Assembly: GCA_026168455.1 (NCBI GenBank)
Contig: CM047425.1
Span: forward strand, 3,570,001 to 3,634,000
Direction: 5' to 3'
Length of the DNA stretch: 64,000 nucleotides
Source of the DNA: Theocolax elegans
Taxonomy: Eukaryota; Arthropoda; Insecta; Hymenoptera; Cerocephalidae
In this document: piece after piece, positions 23,029 through 33,060 of the stretch
How positions within the stretch are numbered: the first letter of the stretch is position 1
How the letters are laid out: each line of letters starts with the position of its first letter
Program-made: the position numbers and the translations under genes
The notes under the pieces: model-generated
The model's input: only the letters and a program-made list of their open reading frames with translations
The model's database searches: none
Told to the model about the DNA's origin: nothing

Positions 23029-26000
23029 TTATATAGCGATTTTGCATGTTTCTATAAATTTCAGTATTTTTTTGCATTCGAATACATTATTTAGTGTTTC
23101 TCTTAGATCTAAGTTGATTTTCAGTTTATCTCTTTCGTCCTTATATTTCGGGCATTCTATGAGTATATGTCTAATGCTGTTAATTTTCTTACATAATTCA
23201 CATCTAGGGGGTTCATCTTTTTTGAATATGTATTCATGAGTGGTCATTGTGTGACCAATTCTAATCCGTGTTAATATGACTTGATCTTTTCTATTAAATT
23301 TTAATAGTGGGTTTCTTTTGAAAACTTTTGATTTAATTGTTCTTAGTTGAGTTTTGTTTGATTCATTTTCCCATCGCCTGTTCCATTCATTAATAATTTT
23401 TGTTTTAACAAGTCGTTTTCCGTCTTCATTACTTATTTTATATGTGTTTTGATAATATTTTAATTTGATAGCCTCCTGGGCTAATTGTTGTAATTTCTTT
23501 GTTATCTTTGCTGTTGGTATAGAATAATAAATATTTATGTTTTTTTGACTGTTTAAGTATTCTATTATTTTGTTTACGTGTGTATTTTTTTGTTTTGTTA
23601 TTGTCATCATTTGTATAATATCCATTGAATCTATATGTATAATTATTTTGTTTTTATTTTCTAAGTTTTCTATTAAATGTATGATGAGCATTAGTAGGGC
23701 CGATTTGTGACCAAATATTTTAGGAATTTTTAGTAGAATACTTTCATCTTTTTTTAACCAGGCCGCAGTTCCAATAAAATTTGAGTTCGAGGATACTGTT
23801 GTGAAAATATGTTCATGATCTGGGTAATTGTCAATAAAGTTCCTGATATTTGTATTCACTATGCCAACTTTGTTCTGAATGTTGGATTTGTTCTCAGATT
23901 TCCAGTAATATATTTTATTTAATTTGGATTGGTAAAACATAGATGAATTAATTTTGTACGAGTTTAGATAAGTTAAGGCACGACTATAAAAAGGTATTTT
24001 TGAATTTCGTTTAAATGCTTTATTTAATGACTGGTTATTGAGAAATAGTTTAAGTGCTTGATTGTTTGTGTTGTGTAATAGTTTTATTGTGTAGTTGCAG
24101 ATCAATTGTTTCCTTCTTAAGTCCAGTGGAATAATGTTGCATTCACTCAAAATGCTGTTTGTTGGGCTTGATCTAAAAGCACCAAGAGCAATTCTCATAC
24201 TTGAGTTTAAGATAGTATCAAGTTTTTTTAATTCAGAATGTTTTGCCGAGTCATATGCAGCACTTCCGTAGTCTAGTTTGGATTGAATTACGGATTTATA
24301 CGTGTTGGTTAAAATTTTTAAATCTGTACCCCAATTTTTCGCTGCCAGTACTTTGAGGATGTTCATTCTACGGATGCATTGGTTCTTGAGATTTTGAATA
24401 TGTGATTTCCATGTTAACTTTCTGTCAAAGGTTAGACCAAGTATTTTTATTTCTTCTACAGTTTCTATTTCTTTATTATTAATGACTAGGTTGATGTTTT
24501 GAGTTAGATTTCTTTTTTTATCAAAAATAATAGCTTGAGATTTGGTTGAGGAGAATTTAAAACCGCTTGTATTTGCATATTTATTTAAGTTATTTAATGT
24601 ATTTTGCATAATTTGTTGGCTTGTAATAATATTTTTACCTGTGATAAAGAGAGTTACATCATCTGCAAAGATTGTAGAAGAAACTGGTGGAGTAATGTAA
24701 TTTATTATATCGTTTATGGCCAAGAGGAAAAGTGTTACACTGATTACCGCCCCTTGTGGTACACCGTTTGCTATATTGATGGGATCGGAGCTGGTGTTAT
24801 TTATTCTAACTTTTATTTGTCTGTATCCTAAAAAGTTTTTAACAAAGTAATAAAGATTGCCAGTAATTTTCAAGTCTTGTAGAATTTGTAAGATTCGTTG
24901 TCTCCAGAGTAAGTCATATGCTTTTTCCATGTCCAAACATACTGCTAACATGTGTTGATCTTCCTTGAATGCGTTACAGATGTTGGACTCTAATGTTACA
25001 AGACAATCGGTTGTACAACAATTTTGTCGAAAACCACTTTGAAAACTGTTTAAAATGTTATTAACTTCCAGATACCATCTTAGTCTTTTATTTATTATTT
25101 TTTCTAATAACTTACACATGCAACATGTTAACGAAATAGGCCTATAACTGTTCTTATCATGTCTGTTTTTTTCAGGTTTAGGTATAGGAATGACCGTTGC
25201 TTCTAACCATTTTTTTGGAAAAACTCTATTATCCCAAATCATATTATAGATGTGTAGTAAGCATAATTTTGCAAGGGTAGGCAGTTTTTTAATTAGAATA
25301 TTAGGTACACCATCCGGTCCTGGGCTGGTGTTTTTACTGGAATCTATTACTTCTAGTAGTTCCTGTTCTGTAATTTTTTCGTTCAGAAAGTTATTATCTT
25401 CTTCATTTGTAGATTCTTTCATTAAAGCTTGAGAGTTTTTATAATTTAAAAATTCTGGTGTTAAATTATTGTCACTAGAATTTTCGGCGAAGGTTTTTGC
25501 CATTAAATTTGCTATTGATTTAGAATCATTTATTACTAGGTCGTTTTCTATAAGTATTGGAATTTTTGATGGTGGTTTACCTGTAATCGCTTTTATTTTG
25601 TCCCATACTTCTTTTGTAGGTGTTTGGTATGATATCGATTGTAGGTACTGTAGCCACGCGTTCTTTTTACTATTTTTAATAGTAAATTTGCTGATTGCTT
25701 TGAGTCTTTTATATTCTACCTTATTTTCATAGGTATTTTTCCGCTTGTATTTGTAAAGGGCTCGTTTTGCATTTTTGATTGCTTGTTCACAATCCTTATT
25801 CCACCAAATAGCGTTTTGTTTTTGTTTCCCTTCGGTAGTTTTAGGTATAGTTTGGTTGGCCGCTTCAGTAATTAAATTGATGAATTTATCAGTAATAATG
25901 TCTATATCAATCGTGTTATTGGTTGAGTTTACATTAATATATTCGTTAAGTTGGGGTATTTCATGTTCGATAATTTCTTCGTATTTATTCCAGTTAGCTT

Positions 26001-26700
26001 TATAAAATTTCCACCTGGGAGTATTATTACTTGTAGAGACTTCTTCTTGAAGATTTGTGATTATTATTGGATAGTGGTCGCTGTTAAATAAATAGTCTAG
26101 TGTATTCCATTGTAAAGATGTTGCAATGTCACCCGTGCAGAGAGATAAATCAATCGAACTAGTTTTTCCTGTAGTCATATTAAAGTGAGTGGGACTGTTA
26201 TCATTTAATAAAATAAGGTTGTTATTGGTGATTATACTTTCTATAATTTTACCTCTTTTATTACATTTATTTGATCCCCATAGAGTGTTATGACTATTAA
26301 AGTCCCCCACCAATATAAATGGTGAAGTTAATTCGGAAATTAATGAGTTGAATTCGTTAGGATCCAATGTATGTTTGTTGCTCAGGTAAACATTGCAGAT
26401 TGTAGTGATTTTGTTGTTAAATATTAGTTTTGCTGCTACCGCTTCTATTTTGGAATTTAATTTAAGTTCTTGACTGTAAATGTTATTTTTTATAAGAATG
26501 CTGGTACCCCCACTAGCAGCAAGACAATCAATCCTGTTTTTGTTATAAGAATTATAGTTTTTTAATTTAATTGTTTGGGAATCTTTCAAGTTGGTTTCTT
26601 GTAGGCAAATAATGTCTATTTTTTCTCTTTCTATAAGTTCTTGTAATTGTTCAAATTGATTTTTAAATCCGTTTATGTTCCATTGCATTATTTTAGCCAT
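23029..26700 (-). CDS. LINE ORF2: endonuclease / reverse transcriptase / degenerate RNase H
   Basis: A 1223-aa intact frame. The N-terminal AP-like endonuclease (about 1-220) nicks target DNA. Its expected catalytic positions are visible: N8 (WNING), E35 (LQET), D133 and N135 (GDFN), D184 and the SDH motif (D208, H209). The reverse transcriptase (about 455-770) has SPGPDGVP, SYRPISL, FQSGFR, catalytic D590 (CLDMEKAYD), GVPQGAVISVTLF, FADD (D680, D681) and LGLTFD. A thumb-like segment follows (WGTDLK, SKLDYGSAAY, LGAFRSSP). Residues about 965-1080 match an RNase H layout, but only D1024 of the four DEDD acids is obvious. The usual TDGS is TVSS, the AE is KSA and the final AD is QQ. A CCHC knuckle closes the protein (C1167, C1170, H1178, C1183). 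The start at 26700 is the first Met, followed at once by the endonuclease domain. It lies in the same frame as ORF1, 30 nt after the ORF1 stop codon. Confidence 0.96.
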   Translation of the reverse strand: MAKIMQWNINGFKNQFEQLQELIEREKIDIICLQETNLKDSQTIKLKNYNSYNKNRIDCLAASGGTSILIKNNIYSQELKLNSKIEAVAAKLIFNNKITTICNVYLSNKHTLDPNEFNSLISELTSPFILVGDFNSHNTLWGSNKCNKRGKIIESIITNNNLILLNDNSPTHFNMTTGKTSSIDLSLCTGDIATSLQWNTLDYLFNSDHYPIIITNLQEEVSTSNNTPRWKFYKANWNKYEEIIEHEIPQLNEYINVNSTNNTIDIDIITDKFINLITEAANQTIPKTTEGKQKQNAIWWNKDCEQAIKNAKRALYKYKRKNTYENKVEYKRLKAISKFTIKNSKKNAWLQYLQSISYQTPTKEVWDKIKAITGKPPSKIPILIENDLVINDSKSIANLMAKTFAENSSDNNLTPEFLNYKNSQALMKESTNEEDNNFLNEKITEQELLEVIDSSKNTSPGPDGVPNILIKKLPTLAKLCLLHIYNMIWDNRVFPKKWLEATVIPIPKPEKNRHDKNSYRPISLTCCMCKLLEKIINKRLRWYLEVNNILNSFQSGFRQNCCTTDCLVTLESNICNAFKEDQHMLAVCLDMEKAYDLLWRQRILQILQDLKITGNLYYFVKNFLGYRQIKVRINNTSSDPINIANGVPQGAVISVTLFLLAINDIINYITPPVSSTIFADDVTLFITGKNIITSQQIMQNTLNNLNKYANTSGFKFSSTKSQAIIFDKKRNLTQNINLVINNKEIETVEEIKILGLTFDRKLTWKSHIQNLKNQCIRRMNILKVLAAKNWGTDLKILTNTYKSVIQSKLDYGSAAYDSAKHSELKKLDTILNSSMRIALGAFRSSPTNSILSECNIIPLDLRRKQLICNYTIKLLHNTNNQALKLFLNNQSLNKAFKRNSKIPFYSRALTYLNSYKINSSMFYQSKLNKIYYWKSENKSNIQNKVGIVNTNIRNFIDNYPDHEHIFTTVSSNSNFIGTAAWLKKDESILLKIPKIFGHKSALLMLIIHLIENLENKNKIIIHIDSMDIIQMMTITKQKNTHVNKIIEYLNSQKNINIYYSIPTAKITKKLQQLAQEAIKLKYYQNTYKISNEDGKRLVKTKIINEWNRRWENESNKTQLRTIKSKVFKRNPLLKFNRKDQVILTRIRIGHTMTTHEYIFKKDEPPRCELCKKINSIRHILIECPKYKDERDKLKINLDLRETLNNVFECKKILKFIETCKIAI

Positions 26701-26730
26701 TATGATAGTATATATGTAGATTAATTTGAG

Positions 26731-28077
26731 TTATTCTGTATCTGAGTTTACAGGGGTAGTCAGTAGAGTATTATTTTCTATTTGTTTATTTATATTGTTT
26801 ATTAATCTCGTACAGCGACTTTTTATACTACTATCTCTTACGTTAGGGTAAACATCTTCTTTTACGAATTTCTCAAAAGCTTTAATGTCATTAGTGTACT
26901 TAGAAATTATTTCAACAGGATTTTTGCTTTTTTGGGTATTTTCTAATATACTCTTGAATTGAATATAATTGAGTAATGTATCGGTATTATTTAGATATTC
27001 TTTTATAGATATTAATTTTTTGTCTAGTTCGTCTTCTAGCTTATTATTTGATAGACTTTGTTTGAGACTTGTGTCTTTGTCTTTATCTAACTCAGTCTTC
27101 CCTTTTTTGCTTTTTCTCGGTTTAGCTATGTCGCATTCTTCTATCTCAACATTAGATTTTTGGGAATCAGTTGAACTAATTTGCGAATGTCCTCTTTTGT
27201 TGTCTGTGTGTGTATTCGTTTGATGAATTATACTATCTAATATATTGTTTGTATATTGAGTCTCGTTGACGCGAGTTTCGTTTGTATCGTTAGGTGTAAT
27301 CGGTGATTGTGTATCGTTTTCGATGTTATTGTCTTGGGCAATATTGTAGACAAGGTTTGGTATCACTGTTTGTGTATTTATGGTATTATTTGTGTTATTC
27401 TTTTCTGGGCAAAATTTAGCTACGTGCCCTTCAAGTTTGCAATTAAAACATTTCAGTGTATCTGTACCGGCGTAAATGTAGTAATTAATTTCTTCTAGAT
27501 TAATTTTAAAGGTTTCAGGTATTTTTTTCTCTTCATTCGGTTTAACATAAACTTGTCTACGAAAACTGGCCACGTGTCCGTACCCTTCTTTGTGTATAGT
27601 CGCCTTAAGAATTGAGACTGGTGAGGCTCTATTAACATTTAGTTGTTCTAGAATATTTTCTAGGTCGCTATTGGTAATGTTTGGCGGTACATTAGAGAGG
27701 ATGATACGTTTATTTTTTGTTACTAAAGGTCTTATATTTACCTTGTGTTGTCCAATTTGAATATATTCGTATTTTTCTGTGATACTGTCGGTTAAATTCT
27801 TGTTGGATAAATATATGCACACACGATTATTATATATTTTAGATGAAAAAATAACATTTTTTGGTTCCACTATATCACCAATTGCACACGTGTAATCGGT
27901 GAGACTTAATCCATCAATGCAGTCCATTACGAGTCCTTGTTCTCTTCTTGGGTGAATTAACTTTTCTGTCATGTTCGCATAACTTGTTTCAGATGATTTT
28001 TTAACTGTAAACGTGGGTATTACTGTAGTTTCGGGTTGTCTTATCGGTGATGAAGAGGCCATGGTGGTCATCCTCAC
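26731..28077 (-). CDS. LINE ORF1: nucleic-acid-binding protein with one CCHC knuckle
   Basis: A 448-aa intact frame. It probably packages the LINE RNA with ORF2 into the retrotransposition particle (family knowledge). A Ser/Thr-rich N terminus is followed by a conserved-looking core at about 55-205. Within it, residues 124-180 (RIILSNVPP then SFRRQVYV) resemble the RNA-binding core of I-superclade ORF1 proteins and may adopt an RRM-like fold (inference). One zinc knuckle follows, C210-x2-C213-x4-H218-x4-C223. The C-terminal half is Asn/Thr/Asp-rich, then basic (PRKSKKGK around 310), then helical and charged. Only one knuckle is present; some relatives have more. Met codons at residues 1, 3 and 6 are all possible starts, and I chose the first. 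The reading frame ends in a single TAA, after which the same frame stays open into ORF2. Confidence 0.93.
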   Translation of the reverse strand: MRMTTMASSSPIRQPETTVIPTFTVKKSSETSYANMTEKLIHPRREQGLVMDCIDGLSLTDYTCAIGDIVEPKNVIFSSKIYNNRVCIYLSNKNLTDSITEKYEYIQIGQHKVNIRPLVTKNKRIILSNVPPNITNSDLENILEQLNVNRASPVSILKATIHKEGYGHVASFRRQVYVKPNEEKKIPETFKINLEEINYYIYAGTDTLKCFNCKLEGHVAKFCPEKNNTNNTINTQTVIPNLVYNIAQDNNIENDTQSPITPNDTNETRVNETQYTNNILDSIIHQTNTHTDNKRGHSQISSTDSQKSNVEIEECDIAKPRKSKKGKTELDKDKDTSLKQSLSNNKLEDELDKKLISIKEYLNNTDTLLNYIQFKSILENTQKSKNPVEIISKYTNDIKAFEKFVKEDVYPNVRDSSIKSRCTRLINNINKQIENNTLLTTPVNSDTE

Positions 28078-28082
28078 GGATT

Positions 28083-28096
28083 ATCGCTTAAGCGAT
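28083..28096 (-). promoter_or_regulatory. 14-bp perfect palindrome just before the ORF1 start
   Basis: ATCGCTTAAGCGAT is self-complementary and ends 5 nt upstream of the ORF1 ATG in the LINE 5' UTR. It could form a small hairpin affecting start selection. A role is inferred only. Confidence 0.55.
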
Positions 28097-28100
28097 TTCG

Positions 28101-28115
28101 CAGGGCAGAGCCCTG
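28101..28115 (-). promoter_or_regulatory. 5' UTR hairpin of the LINE
   Basis: On the LINE strand CAGGGC-TCT-GCCCTG is a perfect 6-bp stem with a 3-nt loop, immediately upstream of the 14-bp palindrome. Together they put two hairpins within about 40 nt of the ORF1 start. Confidence 0.6.
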
Positions 28116-28197
28116 AATGTTGTTGATTGTATATATATTATAATATGTATTCTATTATTGTATTATAGACTTATTCGTATACGGAGCGAGAAGTAAA

Positions 28198-28234
28198 CAC
28201 GTCTGCTCACACCGAAATCACAATTACGACTGGA
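28198..28234 (-). promoter_or_regulatory. Internal Inr + DPE promoter of the LINE
   Basis: The element begins CAGTCG. Taking the A at 28231 as +1 gives an Inr-like CCA(+1)GTC. The sequence AGACGTG begins at 28204, exactly +28, which fits the DPE consensus RGWYV at +28 to +32. This Inr/DPE arrangement with AGACGTG is the known internal promoter layout of Drosophila LINEs such as jockey and the I factor. No TATA box is needed upstream, so a full-length copy carries its own promoter. Confidence 0.8.
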
Positions 28235-28244
28235 TAAAACAATT
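28233..28244. repeat. Target-site duplication of the LINE, 5' side
   Basis: Exact GATAAAACAATT, matching 22887-22898 and directly abutting the first base of the LINE (28232). Confidence 0.9.
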
Positions 28245-28400
28245 GTTGATTTACTACTTGTAATTCATGCCACTGAATACTAAAATCTCAAGTAACGAGT
28301 ACTTTTTTTCTTTGTATCATATGGTTCCGAATTACTTGACATGTATATTAGTCAGTACTAACCAGGATAGTAATCATTGTTACTATTTTCCCTCCGTGTA

Positions 28401-29200
28401 AGAGTATTTTAAACCGAAAAATCGCTAAGTATCATAAAATACCCTACAAATAATCAATTATTGGCAAAACTAGAGTTTTATGTAAAATGTTAAATTTCTT
28501 CTAGGCGGTCTTGATTATTTAATAACAAATTGATTATCTCTTTGTAATAGCAGAAGTCAAAGGATCTATAAAAAACTTTTTAACAGCACCGTCTATTTTT
28601 CATCCAGATCACAATAATATCTATTAAAAAAAATAATTTTTTGAAATAAAAATTGTTTATATTTCGAAATGTTAGAAATATGTAATGAATATACAATTCT
28701 GAGGAGCATAGCATTGACTATACCGAAACGTCAAAATAGAAAAGAAAATAATTGTTTTTTATGTTTTTACACCTTGAAAATACATGGTCAGTCTTAATTA
28801 GCGTTTACAGGGTAAAAAATCTTTCCAATAAAAATTTAGTCTGTACGGTATATAACCGTATATTAATTGTTCTGTATAAAATCAACGTAAAATTAAGACA
28901 ATATATTATTTTTTAAAGAAAAAAATAACGTCTAATGCGAATTAAAATATAATACCTTTCTTCAAATTAATCTGAAAGAATAATCAGACATTCCACGCGA
29001 GTAAATTATCCGAAGGAAAATTCAATCGCAAAAGCATTTTTCGTGTTTTGTTCATAAAGATGTATAGATAGATACAGAAAAAAAAAGAAACAAAACGTAC
29101 AGTCTCGATCGTTATTAGGCAGCATTTTTTTTTTTTTTCAAAACAACAGCTGTAGAGATATATATAGGTGTATAGCCTTTAGTGAGTTGATAATTAAATA
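28401..29200. other. AT-rich DNA, no gene seen
   Basis: AT-rich background, with A and T runs near 29083 and 29125. Nothing recognisable. Confidence 0.55.
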
Positions 29201-30710
29201 GTAACTCTTGTTTGTCGAAAATTCGAACAGACTGTTCGAACATAAGGACAAAGTGAAAGTCCTGTAAAGTTTGGGAAAGAAACGTTAATAAGACGTAACT
29301 GCGATCGTAAATCCTTGTGTAAGATATACGTTAACCTTCGACTCCCGACCAGTTGATTTTTATCCTACGTAACAAACACCAAACTCGCATTAACATCCGC
29401 GTCTCGACGTAGCGACGCGTGCACTTGGCGCCTGCGTTATCGCAAAACGAAAAAAAAAATGAGGAAAAATGTCGATCAGTTTCCGAAACTCGAAGGATGG
29501 AAGCTATAGGCGAGTGTCCCGGTGTGGCGCCTAGATGGACTTCCGAGATAAACCTATATACTCTGACCAAGTTTTCGGTCATCAAGGGATCGTTGAATCG
29601 AACGTGATTTCGAGGACTAGTTGCTTAGGACTTTGAATTAGCATACAACGAACGTCCGATGATAAACTCTATTTCGAGTCTATTCAGGTATTTAGTGTGT
29701 ACATACTTCGTACATGCAAATCCAAAGGTTCAATCGAAGTTATATACGACTATATGTTTAAATGGAATCAATGTATATATGCACACTTTTTTGTTTTATA
29801 ATAAGGTGATATTTTTTTGCAATTTATCTATAGAGACAGACTTGACAAATGATTAAAATTTACGAGATATATATAGTAAATTGTTTCTGTCTCTCTAAAG
29901 ATTTTTTTTTCCCGTGTATCTTATCATAAATGTCTTGAATAAAAATAAAATATTCTTTAACATATAATAACAATAAACATACTCAAAAACGGTAGATACT
30001 CGCTACAAGTCATATCGCCCCGAAATATTAAAATTACCATCAAGACCGATCGGTGGAAAAGAAAATGCATCAACCTCGAACAAGGATATTTCATTACAAA
30101 TACCTAGGATTCCAAAGAGACGAAAGTGCGCAACGACTAACCATATAACACACGTTATGAATATTCAAAAGAAAAAAGGCAGGAGGTTAATGAAAAGTAC
30201 GTGTCGGGTGGAGCACGAGGAGTCATGGTTAACAATTTTAAAGAACAAGAAGTAAATTATTGTAACGCAGATCGGTGCAGCGCCTCGATCGAGTGGGACG
30301 ATAAGCGCAACTGACCCAAGCCACCACGTATCAGAAAATCTGGTAAAGGTACAACCCTACACATCTGCGTTCTCCTCTTGCTCCTTCACCTTTTCCTCCC
30401 TCTCTCGATCTCTTCTTTTATCTCCCGTCGGTTTTGCTTCGCTCTCCTCTGCGTCCTGAGTTACGGCCGGAAGTATTATCGCCGAACCGGCCTACCGGCG
30501 CGTCGCTTCACCTTTTTGTCTCCCTCACTTTTGTATATATATACATACCGAAAGGTACCTGGAGAACGGAGGCCGTTCGGTTTATCGCGCGGTTTAGTTT
30601 TCGATATCGTGTCTCTATATATAACTCTTTGGGGCTCTATCGCTCCTGTACATCATTGATATTAATTTCAAACGCATATACACACACACACTGAACAGTC
30701 GTTATTTACA
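29201..30710. other. Two GC-richer islands, no convincing exon
   Basis: Islands at about 29220-29660 and 30170-30680 are separated by AT-rich DNA. They have CpG-containing, non-repetitive composition (for example 30285-30350 and 30470-30520). Short opposing frames (62-93 aa) have no recognisable domain. Confidence 0.45.
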
Positions 30711-32040
30711 AAAAAATTATTATACTTTAAAGATTTATTTAAAACAGTTATACTTAGGTACCTTGCAAATAAATTGACTAACCGAGTATATTGACGAACG
30801 TGAATAATAATAATATTTACTTAAAAAATGAAGAAATATTTTCAGTAATTTATTAATTAATAAACAGATTGTTATTCGTTTTTTTTTAAATTAGAAATGT
30901 TGATATTTAAAAAATTCTATATGAAAATAATAATAAGAATAAATAATACTACTGAATAATAATACTGTACTGTAATAATTTGAAACACAAAATTATCTCT
31001 GCCAAATAATGATGTTTATGTTTAAAATTAAAATTATATATTTCCTGTGTTTATTTAATCATTTCGGCTTACAATTAGATTCTTTGATAAATATTAGTAC
31101 AATAATCAAAATATTAGAAGTATAATACCTGGTCAAAATTAGACGAATTGTTCCGTTAAAAATTGACTTGTTGATACTCAAAAAATAATTATTTTTTAAT
31201 AGTATTTAATAGTGTTTAACGAGAAATGATAATTTTGACAATTTTCCTTGATGTCGATGACTCTGATTTTTTATCGCACCCTTTACAATTTTAAATAATA
31301 CATAGATATATGCATATAATTTTCATCAATAATGACCTAACAATTACTAGTAGAAATTTTATGATACGATTTATTAACAAGCACGTGGTTGATAAGTATA
31401 TGAAATATTTGTAGATGTATATTTAAGAATATATCTTTATAAGAAAGAATTACCTTAATAAAATATTCAAACATCGTGTACGTATGCAATTAAAATTTTC
31501 AAAAATATCACTGTGTACCACATTTTACTAAAACAAAAAATACATCTATATACTATCCCTTCTAGAAATTGAAGTTAGGTCGTAAAGACAACATTTATTG
31601 CCAAATTATATCGATATAAATATATCTATATAAATCTTCAACTGATTATAGGACAAATTATACCGATTGAATAATAAACGACGATATAATTGATAGCGAA
31701 TAATTATATATATATATATCTATAATAAAACATCTCTTACGGTTATATAAATCACCTTATCTAACTTTAGACAATATACTATTTCCGTATAAATTCGATT
31801 GCAGGATGTACCACTCGGCTATTTTTCTATTTTCTTTTTTATTTTAAATCATATATACCCATATACTTCTTAATAAAGAATTGAATCGTATATATATATA
31901 TATATATATACAAGGACGAATAAGATGTATAAATAATCCATTATTTTATCTATATAACGCCGACTAATAACCGAGGTTTGATAAAATTATCGAGGTAGCA
32001 TATACAATATCCGAAATGAAAATAATAAAGTTTCCTTTCA
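30711..32040. other. AT-rich DNA, no gene seen
   Basis: Very AT-rich, with (TA)n at about 31887-31911. Nothing recognisable. Confidence 0.55.
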
Positions 32041-33060
32041 CACGTGGATTAATTCAATTTATTTAATTCCTCGGGTTTTAGGATCGGAATATAGATATGC
32101 ATATATATATAACATCGCACGCGACTATAAATATATCCGTGTAAATTTAAGTATCGGGAAAATATATATCGAGAGAACGTTTATACATCAACATTTCATT
32201 CCAACTTCCGTTGATAATACAGCAAATTTCAGTCAAACCGAAAGTGACGACCGTAACCAAATTTTCGGATAAACCCAACATACCGTCAAAGGCGCACGAT
32301 AAAGCGTAATGTGTATATAGGGAAGAGATAGGAAAAAAGAAAGAAGCAGAGTGAAAGGATTAGAGAGAAAAAAAGCGCGACTCTAAATCGAGACAAGGGC
32401 TGATCGTTAGGACTGGCTGGTGGTCGAAAGAAAAAAAAGGGGGGGGGGGGTGCGGGTAGAAGAGACGAATCGACCAAGTGCATGAGCCCAAGTTAAATAA
32501 CGTGGCTCGCACGGGACGATCCATTAACCGAATCGGTAACCCCCTCCCCCCGCAGCCCAGTCCCGCTTTCCCCTATATATACCTGCTAATTAAGGCTATT
32601 TATCGGGGAAACGCGCATATACGTGGAAACTGAAAAGTTGCGATGTCGGCCAAGCTGGCTTAGCCAACCTTTTCAAAAGAGAACGAAAAGTACTGCGCTA
32701 ATTGAGAGGCACACATATACTGCGGATCCACCGAACGAACGAATAGATATTTACCACCCCTTTCTCCTTCATTTTCTTGGTCGATTTTTGTTTCCTAGCC
32801 TTTCTCTTTGTTTAACGAGGGATCGGTATATATGTATATATAACGTTTAATTCCTCCTGACAGCGGAGGCGTTTTTCTCGAACCGGTAAAGAGATATATA
32901 CGGATTGCTAGTCTCTTCATAGGTGTGTGTATGTGTGTGTGGGGGGACTTTAATTGCAGGATTCGTTTTCAAATATTTATCGCGATACAGAGGAAGGCTT
33001 TTCGGATACCGTTCTGAGATTCGCGTTTATTAAGGTGTTCCATTTGGTTGGTCCTATTTT
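32041..33060. other. GC-richer island with A8G12 tract
   Basis: Contains a run of eight A followed by twelve G (32431-32450), C-rich DNA at about 32540-32575 and TGTGTG followed by GGGGGG near 32925-32946. Purine asymmetry is strong around 32330-32450. Frames of 65-75 aa are unsupported. Confidence 0.5.
32439..32450 (+). repeat. G12 homopolymer
   Basis: Twelve consecutive G's preceded by eight A's. Such tracts are prone to length error and can form G-quadruplex or triplex structure. Confidence 0.9.

Larger units (their letters stand above)
22897..28232 (-). mobile_element. Full-length I-superclade non-LTR retrotransposon (LINE)
   Basis: About 5.3 kb, read on the minus strand: 155-nt 5' UTR, ORF1 (28077-26731), a 30-nt linker, ORF2 (26700-23029), ~110-nt 3' UTR with a bulged hairpin, two overlapping AATAAA hexamers (RC at 22918-22927) and a poly(A) tail of about 17-19 nt. 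It is flanked by a 12-bp duplication (22887-22898 and 28233-28244). It starts with CAGTCG, like other full-length arthropod LINEs with internal promoters. Both ORFs are open throughout, so this is a recent insertion and a candidate active copy. ORF1 with one CCHC knuckle, an AP-type endonuclease, the RT type and an RNase H-like region before a C-terminal CCHC all fit the I superclade (I/Nimb-like). The exact clade was not tested. Confidence 0.93.
22831..28398. mobile_element. TA-flanked MITE split by the LINE insertion
   Basis: The two halves are 22831-22898 and 28245-28398. The left half starts TACGGAGAGAAAAAAAT after TA (22829-22830). The right half ends CCCTCCGTG before TA (28399-28400). 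Read in reverse complement, the right end aligns with the left end well beyond the tips and shares an identical block CAATGATTACTATC at the same distance in. Without the LINE the element would be about 210 bp (one copy of the target duplication), matching the other CACGGAG copies. The LINE is therefore younger than this MITE. Confidence 0.8.
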
